Notes: generated by a model not told the origin, from the sequence alone. A stretch of 64,000 bases of DNA from Allochromatium vinosum DSM 180 (GCF_000025485.1 NC_013851.1:1403154-1467153); one strand, 5' to 3'; shown: positions 9,630 to 23,765, counted from the stretch's first letter. Numbers and translations are program-made.

Positions 9630-10628
9630 TTGACCGACCCGACACTCGACACCCGCCCCTGGGCGATCCTGCTCATGGGGCCGACCGCCTCGGGCAAGAC
9701 CGATCTGGCCATCCGACTGGCCGAGCGTCTGCCGTGCGAGATCATCAGCGTCGACTCGGCCATGATCTATCGCGGTCTGGACATCGGCACCGCCAAGCCC
9801 GACCCCGAGATCCTGGCGCGCGCCCCGCATCGCCTCATCGACATCCTCGACCCGACCGAGTCCTATTCGACCGCGCGCTTTCGCGAAGACGCTCTCGCCG
9901 CCATGACCGAGATCAGCGCACGCGGACGCATTCCGCTCCTGGTCGGCGGCACCATGCTCTATTTCCGTGCCCTGCAACAGGGATTGGCACGGCTGCCGAG
10001 CGCCGATGCCGAGGTGCGCGCCGAACTGGAAGCGGAAGCCGAGCGCCTCGGCTGGGCTGCCATGCACGCGCGTCTGGCCGAACTCGACCCGGACGCCGCC
10101 AGGCGCATCCATCCCAACGACCCCCAGCGCATTCAGCGTGCGCTGGAAGTCCAGGCGCTCAGCGGACGTGCGATGAGTGACCTGATTCGCGACGCCGAAC
10201 ACACAGCCCTGCCATTCAGGCTGCTGAAACTTGTACGCGCGCCGGGCGACCGTGCCATCCTGCACGCACGCATCGAGCACCGTTTTCGCGTCATGCTGGA
10301 ACTTGGCTTGGTCGACGAGGTCTCTCGGCTCTGGGCGCGCGGCGATCTGACGCCGGATCTGCCTTCGATGCGCTGCGTCGGCTACCGGCAGGTCTTGAAC
10401 TATCTGCTCGGCGAAAGCACTTGGGAAGACATGGTGCAACGCGGCATCATCGCCACCCGTCAACTCGCCAAGCGGCAGATGACCTGGCTGCGTGCCGAGC
10501 CGGACTGTCACTGGCTCGACGATGAACCTGATCCGTTGACGACCGCACTCAGGCTCATCGCGTCCACACTCAAGGACGAGGGACAGTCCACAGGTTCGCC
10601 GTTTGATGGCCGCCTGAACGACACCTGA
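9630..10628 (+). CDS. miaA: tRNA dimethylallyltransferase MiaA
   Basis: Transfers an isopentenyl group to N6 of A37 in tRNAs reading UNN codons. The Walker A motif GPTASGKT is at residues 17-24; [25 protein letters not shown], the [11 protein letters not shown] acceptor-site motif and GYRQVLNYL complete the signature. Start is a TTG four bases after the mutL stop; it gives an N-terminus aligned with E. coli MiaA, whereas the next in-frame ATG (9675) would remove the first strand just before the P-loop. 332 residues, normal length. Confidence 0.95.
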   Translation: MTDPTLDTRPWAILLMGPTASGKTDLAIRLAERLPCEIISVDSAMIYRGLDIGTAKPDPEILARAPHRLIDILDPTESYSTARFREDALAAMTEISARGRIPLLVGGTMLYFRALQQGLARLPSADAEVRAELEAEAERLGWAAMHARLAELDPDAARRIHPNDPQRIQRALEVQALSGRAMSDLIRDAEHTALPFRLLKLVRAPGDRAILHARIEHRFRVMLELGLVDEVSRLWARGDLTPDLPSMRCVGYRQVLNYLLGESTWEDMVQRGIIATRQLAKRQMTWLRAEPDCHWLDDEPDPLTTALRLIASTLKDEGQSTGSPFDGRLNDT

Positions 10629-10695
10629 TGCATTCACTGGAGAGTCTTGCGCGGAGCGGTGGTTCGTCCCGGCTGCCACCCCTCCGCATTCGGCC

Positions 10696-10716
10696 CGACC
10701 TCGCGACCCGAGGTCG
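10696..10716. other. Hairpin between miaA and hfq
   Basis: CGACCTCG and CGAGGTCG form a perfect 8-bp stem around a 5-nt loop, in the 144-nt gap between miaA and hfq. A TTTT run lies five bases downstream (about 10721). This could be a weak terminator or attenuator that separates miaA from hfq, or a processing signal. The T run is short and set away from the stem, so I do not call it a canonical terminator. Confidence 0.4.
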
Positions 10717-10772
10717 AGGCGGTTTTCAGCCGGGCACACCTGCTTCATCCAAAACAACAAGGAGCCAACCTC

Positions 10773-11024
10773 ATGTCCAAGGGACAGAGTCTTCAAGATC
10801 CCTTTCTCAACGCTCTACGGAAGGAGCGCGTTCCAGTCTCCATCTTCCTGGTCAACGGCATCAAGCTTCAGGGCCAGATCGAGTCGTTCGACCAGTTCGT
10901 GGTGCTGCTCAAGAACAACGTCAGCCAGATGATCTACAAGCACGCCATCTCGACCGTGGTCCCGGCGCGCAACGTCCGGCTGCCGACGAGCGACACCGAC
11001 GGCGCTGAGCCGGAGGCGCATTGA
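10773..11024 (+). CDS. hfq: RNA chaperone Hfq
   Basis: Hexameric Sm-like protein that pairs small RNAs with mRNAs. The 83-residue product has the Sm1 region ([22 protein letters not shown]) and the Sm2 signature YKHA at residues 55-58, which builds the proximal U-binding face. The acidic, disordered tail is short (about 16 residues after VVPARNV). The ATG at 10773 has an AAGGAG ribosome-binding site; an earlier in-frame opening at 10647 lacks Hfq-like sequence. The last bases overlap the TTG start of hflX by four, the classic coupling. Confidence 0.98.
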   Translation: MSKGQSLQDPFLNALRKERVPVSIFLVNGIKLQGQIESFDQFVVLLKNNVSQMIYKHAISTVVPARNVRLPTSDTDGAEPEAH

Positions 11025-12352
11025 ACGATACACCCGTAGCGGTTCCGTCCGTCGAGGCTCGGCCTGTCGCCGTCGGCCCGTCGCTCGTCTTCGAGCGGCC
11101 CAAGGCCGGCGAACGGGCGGTGCTGGTCGATCTCGACATCGGGCGCGGACCGGCGAGCGAGGCCGACGAGCGCGAGGAATTCGTGCTGCTCGCTCAGGCC
11201 GCCGGCGCCGAGGTGGTGGGGAGCATCGGCGGCTCGCGCGCCACGCCCGACTCGCGCCTGTTCATCGGCTCGGGTAAGGCCGAGGAACTCAGGGCGCTGG
11301 TGGCGGCGACCGAGTCCGAGCTGGTCATCTTCAATCATCCGCTCAGCCCGGCTCAGGAGCGCAACCTGGAACGTCTGCTGCAATGCCGGGTGATCGACCG
11401 TTCCGGGTTGATCCTCGACATCTTCGCCCAGCGCGCGCGCTCCTTCGAGGGCAAGCTCCAGGTCGAACTGGCCCAGCTCAAGCATCTCTCGACCCGGCTG
11501 GTGCGCGGCTGGACTCACCTGGAACGCCAGAAGGGCGGCATCGGTCTGCGCGGTCCGGGCGAGACGCAGCTGGAAACCGACCGCCGTCTGCTGGCCACGC
11601 GCGTGGCCATGCTGGAGCGCCGGCTCCAGCGCATCGAGGGCCAGCGCGCCCAGGGGCGCAAGGCGCGCGCCAAGGCCGAGTTGCCGGTGGTCTCGCTGGT
11701 CGGCTATACCAATGCCGGCAAGTCGACCCTATTCAATGGGCTGACGGAAGCGGGCGTGCTGGAAGCCGATCAACTGTTCGCGACCCTGGATCCGACCCTG
11801 CGGCGGCTGGATCTGCCCAGCGGCGGTCATGTCCTGCTGGCCGACACCGTGGGTTTTGTCAGCCGGTTGCCGCACGAGCTGGTTGCCGCTTTCCGCTCGA
11901 CGCTGGAGGAGACGCGCGGCGCCAGCCTGCTGCTGCACGTGATCGACGCGGCGGCGGCCAATCGACCGCGCCTGATGGCCGATGTCGAGACCGTGCTCGC
12001 CGAGATCGGCAGCCATGAGCGGCCTCGGCTGGAGGTCTTCAACAAGATCGACCGGCTGGAGGGCGAGACGGCCCGTCTGGAGCGCGACGCCGAGGGACGC
12101 CCGGTACGGGTCTGGGTCTCGGCGCGCACGGGCGAGGGACTGGATCTGCTGCGTCAGGCGCTGATCGAACTGACCGGCGGTGAACGACTGATCGAGACCT
12201 TCGATCTGGACGCCACCGATGGCCGTCGACGCGCCTGGCTCTACCAGCACGCGCGTGTGATCGAGGATCGCCCGCTCGACTCGGGCGGCTGGAAACTGCG
12301 CTGCGAGATCGCGCGCGTGGATCTGGAGCGTCTGCGGGCGCGTTTGCCGTGA
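11021..12352 (+). CDS. hflX: Ribosome-associated GTPase HflX
   Basis: HflX is a ribosome-splitting and rescue GTPase. The 443-residue protein has the N-terminal HflX domain with the glycine-rich segment [37 protein letters not shown] split here by me at its key parts: [16 protein letters not shown] and TQLETDRR. The G domain follows: G1 [10 protein letters not shown]3 DTVGF and G4 NKID. Start is a TTG inside the hfq stop; no better start precedes the first conserved strand ([18 protein letters not shown]). Operon position between hfq and hflK is conserved in gammaproteobacteria. Confidence 0.95.
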   Translation: MNDTPVAVPSVEARPVAVGPSLVFERPKAGERAVLVDLDIGRGPASEADEREEFVLLAQAAGAEVVGSIGGSRATPDSRLFIGSGKAEELRALVAATESELVIFNHPLSPAQERNLERLLQCRVIDRSGLILDIFAQRARSFEGKLQVELAQLKHLSTRLVRGWTHLERQKGGIGLRGPGETQLETDRRLLATRVAMLERRLQRIEGQRAQGRKARAKAELPVVSLVGYTNAGKSTLFNGLTEAGVLEADQLFATLDPTLRRLDLPSGGHVLLADTVGFVSRLPHELVAAFRSTLEETRGASLLLHVIDAAAANRPRLMADVETVLAEIGSHERPRLEVFNKIDRLEGETARLERDAEGRPVRVWVSARTGEGLDLLRQALIELTGGERLIETFDLDATDGRRRAWLYQHARVIEDRPLDSGGWKLRCEIARVDLERLRARLP

Positions 12353-12422
12353 TCGGACCGGCTCCCGTACAATCGGGTGCCATCGATCGATGAACATTCT
12401 GATATAGAAAGACGGAGAAGCT

Positions 12423-13598
12423 ATGGCCTGGAATGAACCAGGTGGCGGTCCAAAAGACCCCTGGAGCGGCAAGGGCGGCGGTGAGCAAGGCCCGCCGGAT
12501 CTCGACGAAGTGGTGCGCAAGCTCCAGGAGCGGCTCGGCGGTCTGTTCGGCGGCCAGCAGCCGCCCGGCGGCGGCGGGGCGTCCGGCGGACATCCGGGTG
12601 GCGGCGGTCGGCTCAGCACCAAGGTCGTCGGTGCCATCATCGGTGTCCTGATCGTCATCTGGCTGGCGACCGGCATCTATATCGTCGAGCCGGCCGAGCG
12701 CGGCGTGGTGATGCGCTTCGGGCGCTATGTCGATACCACGGGGCCGGGGCCGCACTGGCATATCCCGCTACCGATCGAGTCCGTGGTCAAGGTCAATGTC
12801 GACGAGATCTCGACCCTGACCCATCGCGCCGCCATGCTCACCCAGGACGAGAACATCGTCGAACTCGAGCTGACGGTCCAGTCGCGCATCCAGGATGCAG
12901 CCGACTATCTGTTCCAGGACCAGGATCCCGAGCGCACGCTCAACGACGCCACCGTCACGGTCGCGCGCGTGGTCATCGGTCAGAGCAAGCTCGATTTCGT
13001 CATGACCGAAGGCCGTGGCGCCGTGGCCGTCACCATCAAGGAGCGCATCCAGAAACTGATGGATCGCTACAAGACCGGCCTGATCGTCACCTCGGTCAAC
13101 ATGCAGCCGGCCAAGCCGCCCGAGCAGGTCAAGGCCGCCTTCGACGACGCCATCAAGGCGCGCGAGGACAAAGAGCGCCTGGAGAACCAGGCCGAGGCCT
13201 ACTCCAACGAGGTGCTGCCCAGCGCCCGAGGCAATGCCGCCCGCATCCTCGCCGACGCCAAGGCGTATCGCGATCGCGTGATCGCCTCCTCCGAGGGTGA
13301 GGCCGCGCGCTTCTCGGCCGTGCTCGCCGAGTACAGCAAGGCGCCCGAAGTCACCCGTCAGCGTCTCTATCTGGAGACCATGGAAGAGGTGCTCAGCAAG
13401 AACGGCAAGGTGGTGCTCGACGTGACCGATGGCGCCAACAGTCTCATGTATCTCCCCATCGACCAGCTCATGAAGCAGACGCAGACTCAGACTCCATCCG
13501 AGCCGCCGGCTCAGCCGGCCGTCAATGGGTCGCCGGCACGGCCTGAACGGGTCGAGGCGCCGCTGCGGGCAGTCGATCGTGAGCGGAGGGTTCGCTGA
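12423..13598 (+). CDS. hflK: SPFH protein HflK, FtsH protease modulator
   Basis: HflK and HflC form a large cage around the membrane protease FtsH and limit its activity. The 391-residue product has a Gly/Pro-rich cytoplasmic N-terminus (PGGGPKDPWSGKGGGEQG, about residues 5-65), one membrane segment (VVGAIIGVLIVIWLATGIYIV, about 64-85), then the SPFH domain (EPAERGVVMRFGRYV...) and a helical region rich in Ala, Glu and Arg. The C-terminus is Pro- and Gln-rich. ATG with GGAG upstream. Stop and hflC start overlap by one base. Confidence 0.96.
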   Translation: MAWNEPGGGPKDPWSGKGGGEQGPPDLDEVVRKLQERLGGLFGGQQPPGGGGASGGHPGGGGRLSTKVVGAIIGVLIVIWLATGIYIVEPAERGVVMRFGRYVDTTGPGPHWHIPLPIESVVKVNVDEISTLTHRAAMLTQDENIVELELTVQSRIQDAADYLFQDQDPERTLNDATVTVARVVIGQSKLDFVMTEGRGAVAVTIKERIQKLMDRYKTGLIVTSVNMQPAKPPEQVKAAFDDAIKAREDKERLENQAEAYSNEVLPSARGNAARILADAKAYRDRVIASSEGEAARFSAVLAEYSKAPEVTRQRLYLETMEEVLSKNGKVVLDVTDGANSLMYLPIDQLMKQTQTQTPSEPPAQPAVNGSPARPERVEAPLRAVDRERRVR

Positions 13599-14479
13599 TG
13601 CGCCAGTCCAATCTGATCAAGACCTGGCTGCCGGTCGGTCTGGCGGCGGTCGTGATCTTCTTCTCCAGCTTCACCTTCGTGGTGCGCGAGTACGAAGTCG
13701 CGCTCAAGCTGCGTCTGGGTGAGATCGTCTCCGATACCTATGCGCCTGGGCTGCACTTCAAGATCCCGATCATCAACCAGATCCGCAAGTTCGACCGGCG
13801 TTTGCAGACGCTCGATTCGCAGCCCGAGCGGTTCCTGACGATCGAGAAGAAAGACGTGATCGTCGATTCCTACGCCAAGTGGCGCATCGCACGTCCGGCG
13901 CAGTTCCTGCGCTCGACCGGCGGCAACAACGCGCGCACCAGCCGGCTGCTATCCGAGCGCATCAACACCAGTCTGCGCGACGAATTCGGCAAGCGCACCA
14001 TCCAGGAAGTCGTTTCGGACGACCGGCTGGCGCTGATGGAGGCGCTGACCAAGGACGTCAACGCCAACGCGGCCGATCTGGGTGTCGAGGTCGTCGACGT
14101 GCGGGTCAAGAAGATCGACCTGCCGCCCGAGGTCAGCGAGTCGGTCTACCAGCGGATGCGCGCCGAGCGTGAGCGCGTGGCCCGCGATCTGCGCGCCAAG
14201 GGTGCCGAGGCGGCCGAGCGTATCCGCGCCGATGCCGACCGTCAGCGCACCGTCATCATCGCCGAGGCCTACAAAGAGTCCGAGGAGATCCGGGGTGAAG
14301 GCGACGCCAAGTCGGCTGAGATCTATGCCAGCGCGTTTACCGCGAACCCCGAGTTCTACGCCTTCTATCGCAGTCTCGCCGCCTATCGCGAGAGTTTCGG
14401 TCAGGGCGGCAGCGTGATGGTGCTGGAACCGGACTCGGACTTTTTCCGCTTCTTCCGCGAGTCGAGCGGACAGCCCTGA
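13598..14479 (+). CDS. hflC: SPFH protein HflC, FtsH protease modulator
   Basis: Partner of HflK in the HflKC-FtsH supercomplex. Residues 8-28 form the single N-terminal membrane anchor (WLPVGLAAVVIFFSSFTFVV), followed by the SPFH domain (REYEVALKLRLGEIV...APGLHFKIPIINQIRKFDRR) and the family-typical segment DVRVKKIDLPPEVSESVYQRMRAERER, given here in part. 293 residues. The start overlaps the hflK stop as TGATG. A strong hairpin follows the stop within three bases. Confidence 0.96.
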   Translation: MRQSNLIKTWLPVGLAAVVIFFSSFTFVVREYEVALKLRLGEIVSDTYAPGLHFKIPIINQIRKFDRRLQTLDSQPERFLTIEKKDVIVDSYAKWRIARPAQFLRSTGGNNARTSRLLSERINTSLRDEFGKRTIQEVVSDDRLALMEALTKDVNANAADLGVEVVDVRVKKIDLPPEVSESVYQRMRAERERVARDLRAKGAEAAERIRADADRQRTVIIAEAYKESEEIRGEGDAKSAEIYASAFTANPEFYAFYRSLAAYRESFGQGGSVMVLEPDSDFFRFFRESSGQP

Positions 14480-14481
14480 TC

Positions 14482-14524
14482 CCAATGGCTGGAGACCCGC
14501 ACTGCCGACGTCTCCAGCCATTGG
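14482..14524. other. 15-bp perfect stem-loop after hflC
   Basis: CCAATGGCTGGAGAC (14482-14496) and its exact reverse complement GTCTCCAGCCATTGG (14510-14524) enclose a 13-nt loop. The left arm begins two bases after the hflC stop codon. No T run follows. A second small palindrome, ATCCTCTGAGAGGAT (14536-14550), lies 11 bases further on. The pair could stop or protect the 3' end of the hflKC message before yjeT-hisZ-purA. Confidence 0.6.
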
Positions 14525-14625
14525 ACAAATCCCCGATCCTCTGAGAGGATAATGCCCTTTGGCGTGCCCGGCCGTCGTGTGCTCCGGGCCACTCTCGATC
14601 AATCTCGCGGGATCCTTTCATCATC

Positions 14626-14808
14626 GTGCATGACATCCTGGTCGCCCTCTCGCTCGTGTTCATCATCGAGGGGATCTGGCCCTTCCTCAGCCCGATCAGC
14701 TTCCGGCGTCTGCTGGCGATGGTCGCGCTCGAAAGCGAACGCTCGCTGCGCCTGGCTGGACTCGTCAGCATGATCTCGGGTCTCGGACTGTTGTATCTGG
14801 TCAACTGA
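14626..14808 (+). CDS. yjeT: Small membrane protein YjeT (DUF2065)
   Basis: A 60-residue inner-membrane protein. Two hydrophobic helices are visible: ILVALSLVFIIEGIWPFLS (about residues 4-22) and LAGLVSMISGLGLLYLV (about 43-59), with a basic turn (FRRLLAMVALESERSLR) between them. Sequence and location between hflC and purA match the DUF2065/YjeT family, of unknown function. GTG start at 14626; no earlier in-frame start fits. hisZ, inserted after it here, precedes purA. Confidence 0.85.
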   Translation: MHDILVALSLVFIIEGIWPFLSPISFRRLLAMVALESERSLRLAGLVSMISGLGLLYLVN

Positions 14809-14855
14809 ATCCCGCTGTTCAACCGAACCCGAAACTCTGCCGCCCAACTGTCATC

Positions 14856-16052
14856 ATGTCATCCATGAACGAGGAACGCTGGCTGCTGCCCGCCGGCATC
14901 GAGGAAGTTCTGCCGCCCCAGGCCCGGATCGTCGAGGGTCTGCGCCGCGAGCTGCTGGATCTCTACGCGAGCTGGGGCTATGAGCTGGTTATTCCGCCCT
15001 TCATCGATTATCTCGATTCGCTCCTGACCGGGACCGGGCAGGATCTGGATCTCCAGACCTTCAAGCTCACCGATCAGCTCACCGGGCGTCTGCTGGGCGT
15101 GCGCGCCGACATGACGCCCCAGGTGGCGCGCATGGATGCCCATCATCTGCGCCGCGAGGCGCCGACCCGGCTGTGCTATCTCGGGACCGTGCTCCACACG
15201 CGCCCGGACGGCTTCGCCGGCACCCGCAGTCCGCTCCAGCTCGGCGCCGAGATCTATGGTCACGCCGGCATCGAGAGCGATACCGAGATCCTGCGGCTGG
15301 TGCTCTTGACGCTGCGCACGGCCGGGATCGCCGAGACCTATCTGGATCTGGGGCATGTCGGGATCTATCGCGGACTGGCGCGTCAGGCCGGACTCGATGC
15401 GGCGCAGGAACATGCGCTGTTCGACGCGCTCCAGCGCAAGGCCATCCCCGAGATCGAGTCGCTGATCGGCGACTTCGGGCTGACCGGCGCGCCGGCCGGG
15501 ATGCTGGTGGCCCTGGCCGAACTCAACGGCAGCGATGCACTCGAGCGGGCGGCTCAGGTACTGGCGGCGGCGGATCGTCCGGTGCGTGAGGCGCTCGACT
15601 ATCTGCGCCGGCTGGCCGAGGAACTCAATCACTGGCTGCCTGAGGTCTCGATCCATTACGATCTGGCCGAACTGCGCGGCTATCGTTACAAGACCGGCGT
15701 GGTCTTCGCCGCCTTCGTGCCGGGCTGGGGTCTGGAAGTCGCGCGCGGCGGGCGCTATGACGACATCGGGCGCGTCTTCGGTCGGGCGCGTCCGGCGGTC
15801 GGTTTCAGCGCCGATCTCAAGGGGCTGCTTCAGCATGGCCGGGGACTGGATGAGCGCTATCGCCGGCCCGGAGCCGTCCTGGCGCCCTGGTCGAACGATC
15901 CGGCTTTGCGCGAGACCGTCGAGACTCTGCGTGCCTCCGGACGGTGTGTGATCCAGGCGTTACCGGGACTCGACCCGGATCTGCGCGAGCTCGGCTGCGA
16001 TGAGCGCCTGGAGTATCACGACGGGCGCTGGCATGTGCGCCCGTTGCCGTAG
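14856..16052 (+). CDS. hisZ: ATP phosphoribosyltransferase regulatory subunit HisZ
   Basis: HisZ is a catalytically inactive histidyl-tRNA-synthetase paralogue that joins short-form HisG to make the regulated first enzyme of histidine synthesis. The 398 residues show the class II fold pieces WLLPAGIEEVLPPQA, LVIPPFIDYLDSLLTG, LRADMTPQVARMDAHHL-like (VRADMTPQVARM), and GGRYDDIGRVFGRARPAVGFS. It lacks the C-terminal anticodon-binding domain of HisS, which is encoded elsewhere in the window (60289-61551). ATG at 14856 is chosen; a second ATG three codons later is possible. Placement between yjeT and purA is common in gammaproteobacteria that have HisZ. Confidence 0.93.
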   Translation: MSSMNEERWLLPAGIEEVLPPQARIVEGLRRELLDLYASWGYELVIPPFIDYLDSLLTGTGQDLDLQTFKLTDQLTGRLLGVRADMTPQVARMDAHHLRREAPTRLCYLGTVLHTRPDGFAGTRSPLQLGAEIYGHAGIESDTEILRLVLLTLRTAGIAETYLDLGHVGIYRGLARQAGLDAAQEHALFDALQRKAIPEIESLIGDFGLTGAPAGMLVALAELNGSDALERAAQVLAAADRPVREALDYLRRLAEELNHWLPEVSIHYDLAELRGYRYKTGVVFAAFVPGWGLEVARGGRYDDIGRVFGRARPAVGFSADLKGLLQHGRGLDERYRRPGAVLAPWSNDPALRETVETLRASGRCVIQALPGLDPDLRELGCDERLEYHDGRWHVRPLP

Positions 16053-16097
16053 GCGGCTCGATCATCAACTTTCTCTTCATACATTTTGGAAGCGTGA

Positions 16098-17396
<1,299 letters not shown>

Positions 17397-17593
17397 TCGA
17401 TCGGGCCACCGGCCGTCCGGTCTGGACGGCGGCTCCATCTCCACCTTCGGGACGGGATAGCGTCGAGGCCCGGCTGGGGGCCAGGGTCTCTGGCACGTGA
17501 ATCCAAGTCCCGTCTGTGGGATCATCCAGGCTTCAGGCCGCGTCCGTGCTGGCGGACGCGGCATTTCGCTGCCTACAACGATACGCACAGGCC

Positions 17594-19992
<2,399 letters not shown>

Positions 19993-19993
<1 letters not shown>

Positions 19994-21429
19994 TGGCGGC
20001 GAAGATTCCACGCCTGGCGATCATGGGACACCCGAACGCGGGCAAGTCCTCCGTGGTCGCGACTCTGACCGAGAACGATCGCGTTGCGATCGACAAGCGG
20101 GCCGGTACCACCACCAAGTCCGACTTCTATCCGGTGGTGATCGATGGGCGCACGGTCATCGAGTTCATCGACACACCCGGCTTCCAGAACCCCAATGCCA
20201 TCCTGGAATGGTTCCAGGCCCATGATGACACCCCGGATCTGGCACACGCCTTCGTCAAGGCCCATCGCGACGATCCGCTCTATGCCCACGATGTGGCACT
20301 GATGGATCCGGTCGCCGAGGGCGCCGGCATCATCCTGGTGGTCGATGGCTCCAAGCGCATCAAGGAGAAGGATCGGGTCGAGATCGAGCTGCTACGACTC
20401 ACGGCGCGTCCGCGCATGGCGATCCTCAACAATCTGAGCCGTCAGGACCGCTACATGGATCAGTGGCGCGATGCCCTGAGCAAGGCGTTCAACTCGGTGC
20501 GCGAGTTCAACGCCCATCGCGCGACCTACGATGAGCGCATCAAGCTCCTGAACGCGCTCAAGAGCATCGATCAGCGCTGGGAGCCGATGCTCGAAGAGGC
20601 TGTCGACGCCTTTGCCCACGACTGGGAACGGCGCATTGATCAGGCCGTGAGCACCATCCTCGACCTGCTCAGACAGGCGTTGAGCTACAGGGTGTCGCGC
20701 ACGGTCAAGAGCGGCAAGGTCATCTTTCAGAGCGGGCGCGATCGCGTCAAGGCCGAGATCACGGCCGAGTTCGAGGATGGTCTGCGCCGGATGGAGGTGG
20801 AGGCGCAGGAGCAGATTCGCGCCCATTTCCGGCACAATGTCTGGAACGTCCCGCCCGATTCGATCCTGGGTCAGGATCTGCTCTCGGAGGATGTCGGTCA
20901 GGCACTCGGACTCTCGCGCCGTCAGCTGGCGATGGTCGGCATGGCGGCGGGTGCGGCCTCGGGTGTGACCATCGATTTGGCGACAGCCGGGCATTCGCTC
21001 GGCACCGGCGCCCTGCTCGGCGCGGCGGCCGGCGGCTTCCTGGGCATGATGGGCGGCAAGGCGCTGGCCAAATTCGATATCGAGCGCGCACCCAACACCT
21101 ATGTCTACACCATCGGCCCGGTCTCCAATCCGCGCTTTCCCTTCGTGCTGCTCGACCGCATCGTGCTCTACAGTGCGCGCGCCATGAACTGGGCGCATGG
21201 CCGTCAGGCTGCCGACGAAGAGGATCCGAACAAGGTGCCCGACCGCGAGATCCGTCCGCGCGGGTTCGCCGAGGAGTTGAGCGCTCAGGATCAGCGTGAA
21301 CTCGGGCGTTTCTTCGCGGCGGCCCGGCGCGGAAAGGGCGCCGAACACGAAGCCGCCTGTCGCGACATCATCAAAAGCATCCTGCGTGGCGTGTCGCTGA
21401 ACGAGATCGACAGTCGTATCGACCTGTGA
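19993..21429 (+). CDS. DUF3482-type GTPase
   Basis: A 478-residue GTP-binding protein. The G domain is at the N-terminus: G1 GHPNAGKS (residues 12-19), switch-like [10 protein letters not shown] and G3 DTPG. The usual G4 NKxD is not evident: the matching strand reads ILNNLSRQD. The middle is helical, and residues about 315-355 contain Gly/Ala-rich hydrophobic helices ([37 protein letters not shown]) resembling membrane-inserting hairpins. This layout and the upstream DUF2868-like gene fit the DUF3482 family; the function is unknown. The start overlaps the upstream stop as TGATG, and bioA overlaps the end. Confidence 0.8.
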
Positions 21430-22718
21430 TGAACCTCGACGACGTCCTCGCCATCGACCAGGCTCACGCCTGGCATCCCTACACCTCGACCCTCGATCGC
21501 GATCCGGTCTATCCGGTACGCTCGGCGCGCGGCTGCCGGATCGAATTGATGGACGGGCGGACCCTGATCGATGGCATGGCCTCCTGGTGGTGCGCCATCC
21601 ACGGCTACAACCATCCCGTGCTCAACCAGGCGGCGCGCGATCAGCTCGATCGCATGGCGCATGTGATGTTCGGCGGCCTGACCCATGAGCCGGCGATGCG
21701 TCTGGTGCGCTCGCTGGTCGAGCTGACGCCCGAGCCGCTCCAGCACGTCTTTCTGTGCGATTCGGGCTCGGTCGCGGTCGAGGTCGCGATCAAGATGGCG
21801 CTCCAGTTCTGGATCTCGGCCGGACGACCCGAGCGCCATCGGTTGTTGACCATCCGCTCCGGCTATCACGGCGACACCTTCAATGCCATGTCGGTGTGCG
21901 ATCCGGTCACGGGGATGCACCATCTGTTCAACCGCGTGCTGCCGGAGCAGATCTTTGCTCCGGCGCCGAGCTGTCGTTTTGGCGAACCCTGTACGGACGC
22001 CGACATCGCGCCCTTCGCCGAACTCATCGAGCGCCACCGGCACGAACTGGCCGCCGTGATCCTGGAGCCGATCGTGCAGGGGGCGGGGGGGATGCGTTTC
22101 TACAGCGCCGAGTATCTGCGGCAGGTGCGCGAACTCTGCGACCGCTTCGACGTACTCCTGATCGCCGACGAGATCGCCACCGGCTTCGGGCGCACAGGGC
22201 GGTTGTTCGCCTGCGAGCACGCCGGGATCGCGCCGGACATCCTGACCCTCGGCAAGGCGCTGACCGGCGGCTATCTGACGCTGGCCGCCACGCTCGCCAG
22301 CCGACGGGTCGCGGACGGCATTTCCTCGGGCGAGCCGGGCGTCTTCATGCATGGTCCAACCTTCATGGGCAACCCGCTCGCCTGCGCCATCGCCAACACC
22401 AGTATCGCGCTGTTGCTGTCGCAGGACTGGGCGGCCAATATCCTGCGTCTCGAACGCGGCCTGACGGATGGACTGGCGCCCTGCCGGGGGCGGTCGGGGG
22501 TGGCCGAGGTCCGGGTGCTCGGCGGAATCGGCGTCGTCGAGATGGAGCGCCCGGTGCCGATGCGCGAGATCCAGCGCCGTCTGGTCGAGGCGGGTGTCTG
22601 GGTGCGTCCTTTCGGGCGTCTGGTCTATCTGATGCCGCCCTATGTGATCTCGGACGCGGAACTGGCTCAGCTGTGCGCCGCCGTGGCCGAAGTCGTCAGC
22701 GAGCGTTCAGGATTTTGA
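21429..22718 (+). CDS. bioA: Adenosylmethionine-8-amino-7-oxononanoate aminotransferase BioA
   Basis: PLP-dependent class III aminotransferase that uses S-adenosylmethionine to convert KAPA to DAPA in biotin synthesis. Starting at the ATG (21429) that overlaps the GTPase stop, it has 429 residues, the length of E. coli BioA; an in-frame GTG one codon earlier is less likely. Motifs: HPYTSTL near the N-terminus, [16 protein letters not shown], the [23 protein letters not shown] cofactor aspartate region (quoted in part: [13 protein letters not shown]), and the PLP-lysine motif [10 protein letters not shown]. Other bio genes are not in the window; the overlap puts it under the promoter of the GTPase pair. 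Confidence 0.95.
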   Translation: MNLDDVLAIDQAHAWHPYTSTLDRDPVYPVRSARGCRIELMDGRTLIDGMASWWCAIHGYNHPVLNQAARDQLDRMAHVMFGGLTHEPAMRLVRSLVELTPEPLQHVFLCDSGSVAVEVAIKMALQFWISAGRPERHRLLTIRSGYHGDTFNAMSVCDPVTGMHHLFNRVLPEQIFAPAPSCRFGEPCTDADIAPFAELIERHRHELAAVILEPIVQGAGGMRFYSAEYLRQVRELCDRFDVLLIADEIATGFGRTGRLFACEHAGIAPDILTLGKALTGGYLTLAATLASRRVADGISSGEPGVFMHGPTFMGNPLACAIANTSIALLLSQDWAANILRLERGLTDGLAPCRGRSGVAEVRVLGGIGVVEMERPVPMREIQRRLVEAGVWVRPFGRLVYLMPPYVISDAELAQLCAAVAEVVSERSGF

Positions 22719-22768
22719 ACGCGCCGATCTGTATCATGAGAGGCTTTCGACAGCTTGGCACCCTCTGC

Positions 22769-23719
22769 ATGACATTCGTTTCTCGCGCTCGCTCGATTCA
22801 GATGGCTCGATGGTCGCTCCTGGGCCTGCTGACGCTGACGCTCGCTGGGTGTGCCGCGACGACGTCCGTGGTTTCGTCGACACATCCGTCCATGGCGACG
22901 CTCGATCGACCGGCGTCGACGGTTGAGGCGGCTCCGGCTCCAGTCGCCGCTTCAAGGCCGGCGGCGTCGCTACCCGACCGCGATGAGGATCGGTCACGCA
23001 TCTCCGAGCCGGACATGAGCGCCCACGACGCTGAAGCGGATGGCACGGGCTATGGCATGCTCTATTTCCCCTCGGCGGGCCAGAGCGTACAGCTCGTGAC
23101 CGATATCGCGCTCAACCGGCTCTACGAGGACGCCTTGCCGGGCTATGGGCTCTATACCTTCGTGCTGCTCGGTGACGGCTTCGAGCGTACCAGCGGAGAG
23201 AATCTGGAGCGTCACCGCGAACTCTTCAGGATGATCGAGACCTATGTGGCCGCATCCGGCACAACCTCGGAGCCGAGCGCCGAGGCGCATGTCTTCCTCG
23301 TCCCGATCCGCGCCGGCCGCTCACCGGCAGCGCCGCTCATGGATCTGGCCGCCGTCGACCTTTCGGACCTGATGCGCCGCCGGCTCGGTGAACTCTTGCG
23401 TCAGCGCGGACAGGTGCGTCTGGCCGGGCGGATCGAGCGCGGCGCCGGCCCCTTCCTGGTGTCCGGGCTGGAGTCGAGTCTGCTGCCGCTGGACGGCGAG
23501 GCCCCGCGACTGGTCGCGGATCTGTCCGGTCTCGGTCCCGAGCATCTCTACAACCTCGTCGATGCCTATGATCGCGACATTCCGCCCGAGTCGAGCGGCC
23601 GTCCCGAAAGTCTCTCGGCGCTGCGCCAGCGTCTGCTCGAACTGTCGCTGAAGTCGCGATCGGCAAGCGGTCCGGGTCGCGGCGAAGCGGACGGCAAGCG
23701 CTGGATCTTCCTGATCTGA
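22769..23719 (+). CDS. Predicted lipoprotein, unknown function
   Basis: No family recognised. The N-terminus is a lipoprotein signal: a basic stretch, hydrophobic WSLLGLLTLTLAGC, and a LAGC lipobox. After a Ser/Pro/Ala-rich linker (about residues 30-95) comes a mixed domain with GYGLYTFVLLGDGFERTSG and, later, ALRQRLLELSLKSR. The ATG at 22802 (MARWSLLG...) gives a shorter, also plausible signal; an ATG at 22736 is possible too. None has a strong ribosome-binding site. Sits 50 bases after bioA and probably follows it in the message. Confidence 0.65.
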   Translation: MTFVSRARSIQMARWSLLGLLTLTLAGCAATTSVVSSTHPSMATLDRPASTVEAAPAPVAASRPAASLPDRDEDRSRISEPDMSAHDAEADGTGYGMLYFPSAGQSVQLVTDIALNRLYEDALPGYGLYTFVLLGDGFERTSGENLERHRELFRMIETYVAASGTTSEPSAEAHVFLVPIRAGRSPAAPLMDLAAVDLSDLMRRRLGELLRQRGQVRLAGRIERGAGPFLVSGLESSLLPLDGEAPRLVADLSGLGPEHLYNLVDAYDRDIPPESSGRPESLSALRQRLLELSLKSRSASGPGRGEADGKRWIFLI

Positions 23720-23765
23720 GGTCGGTCCATTCCCCGGCCCATCACCCTGATTTCGATTCAGAGCC

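Noticed and set aside
21755-22700. N-terminal extension of the lipoprotein gene into bioA
   Set aside because: It is an alternate frame of bioA, Arg-rich, and would bury the lipoprotein signal peptide.
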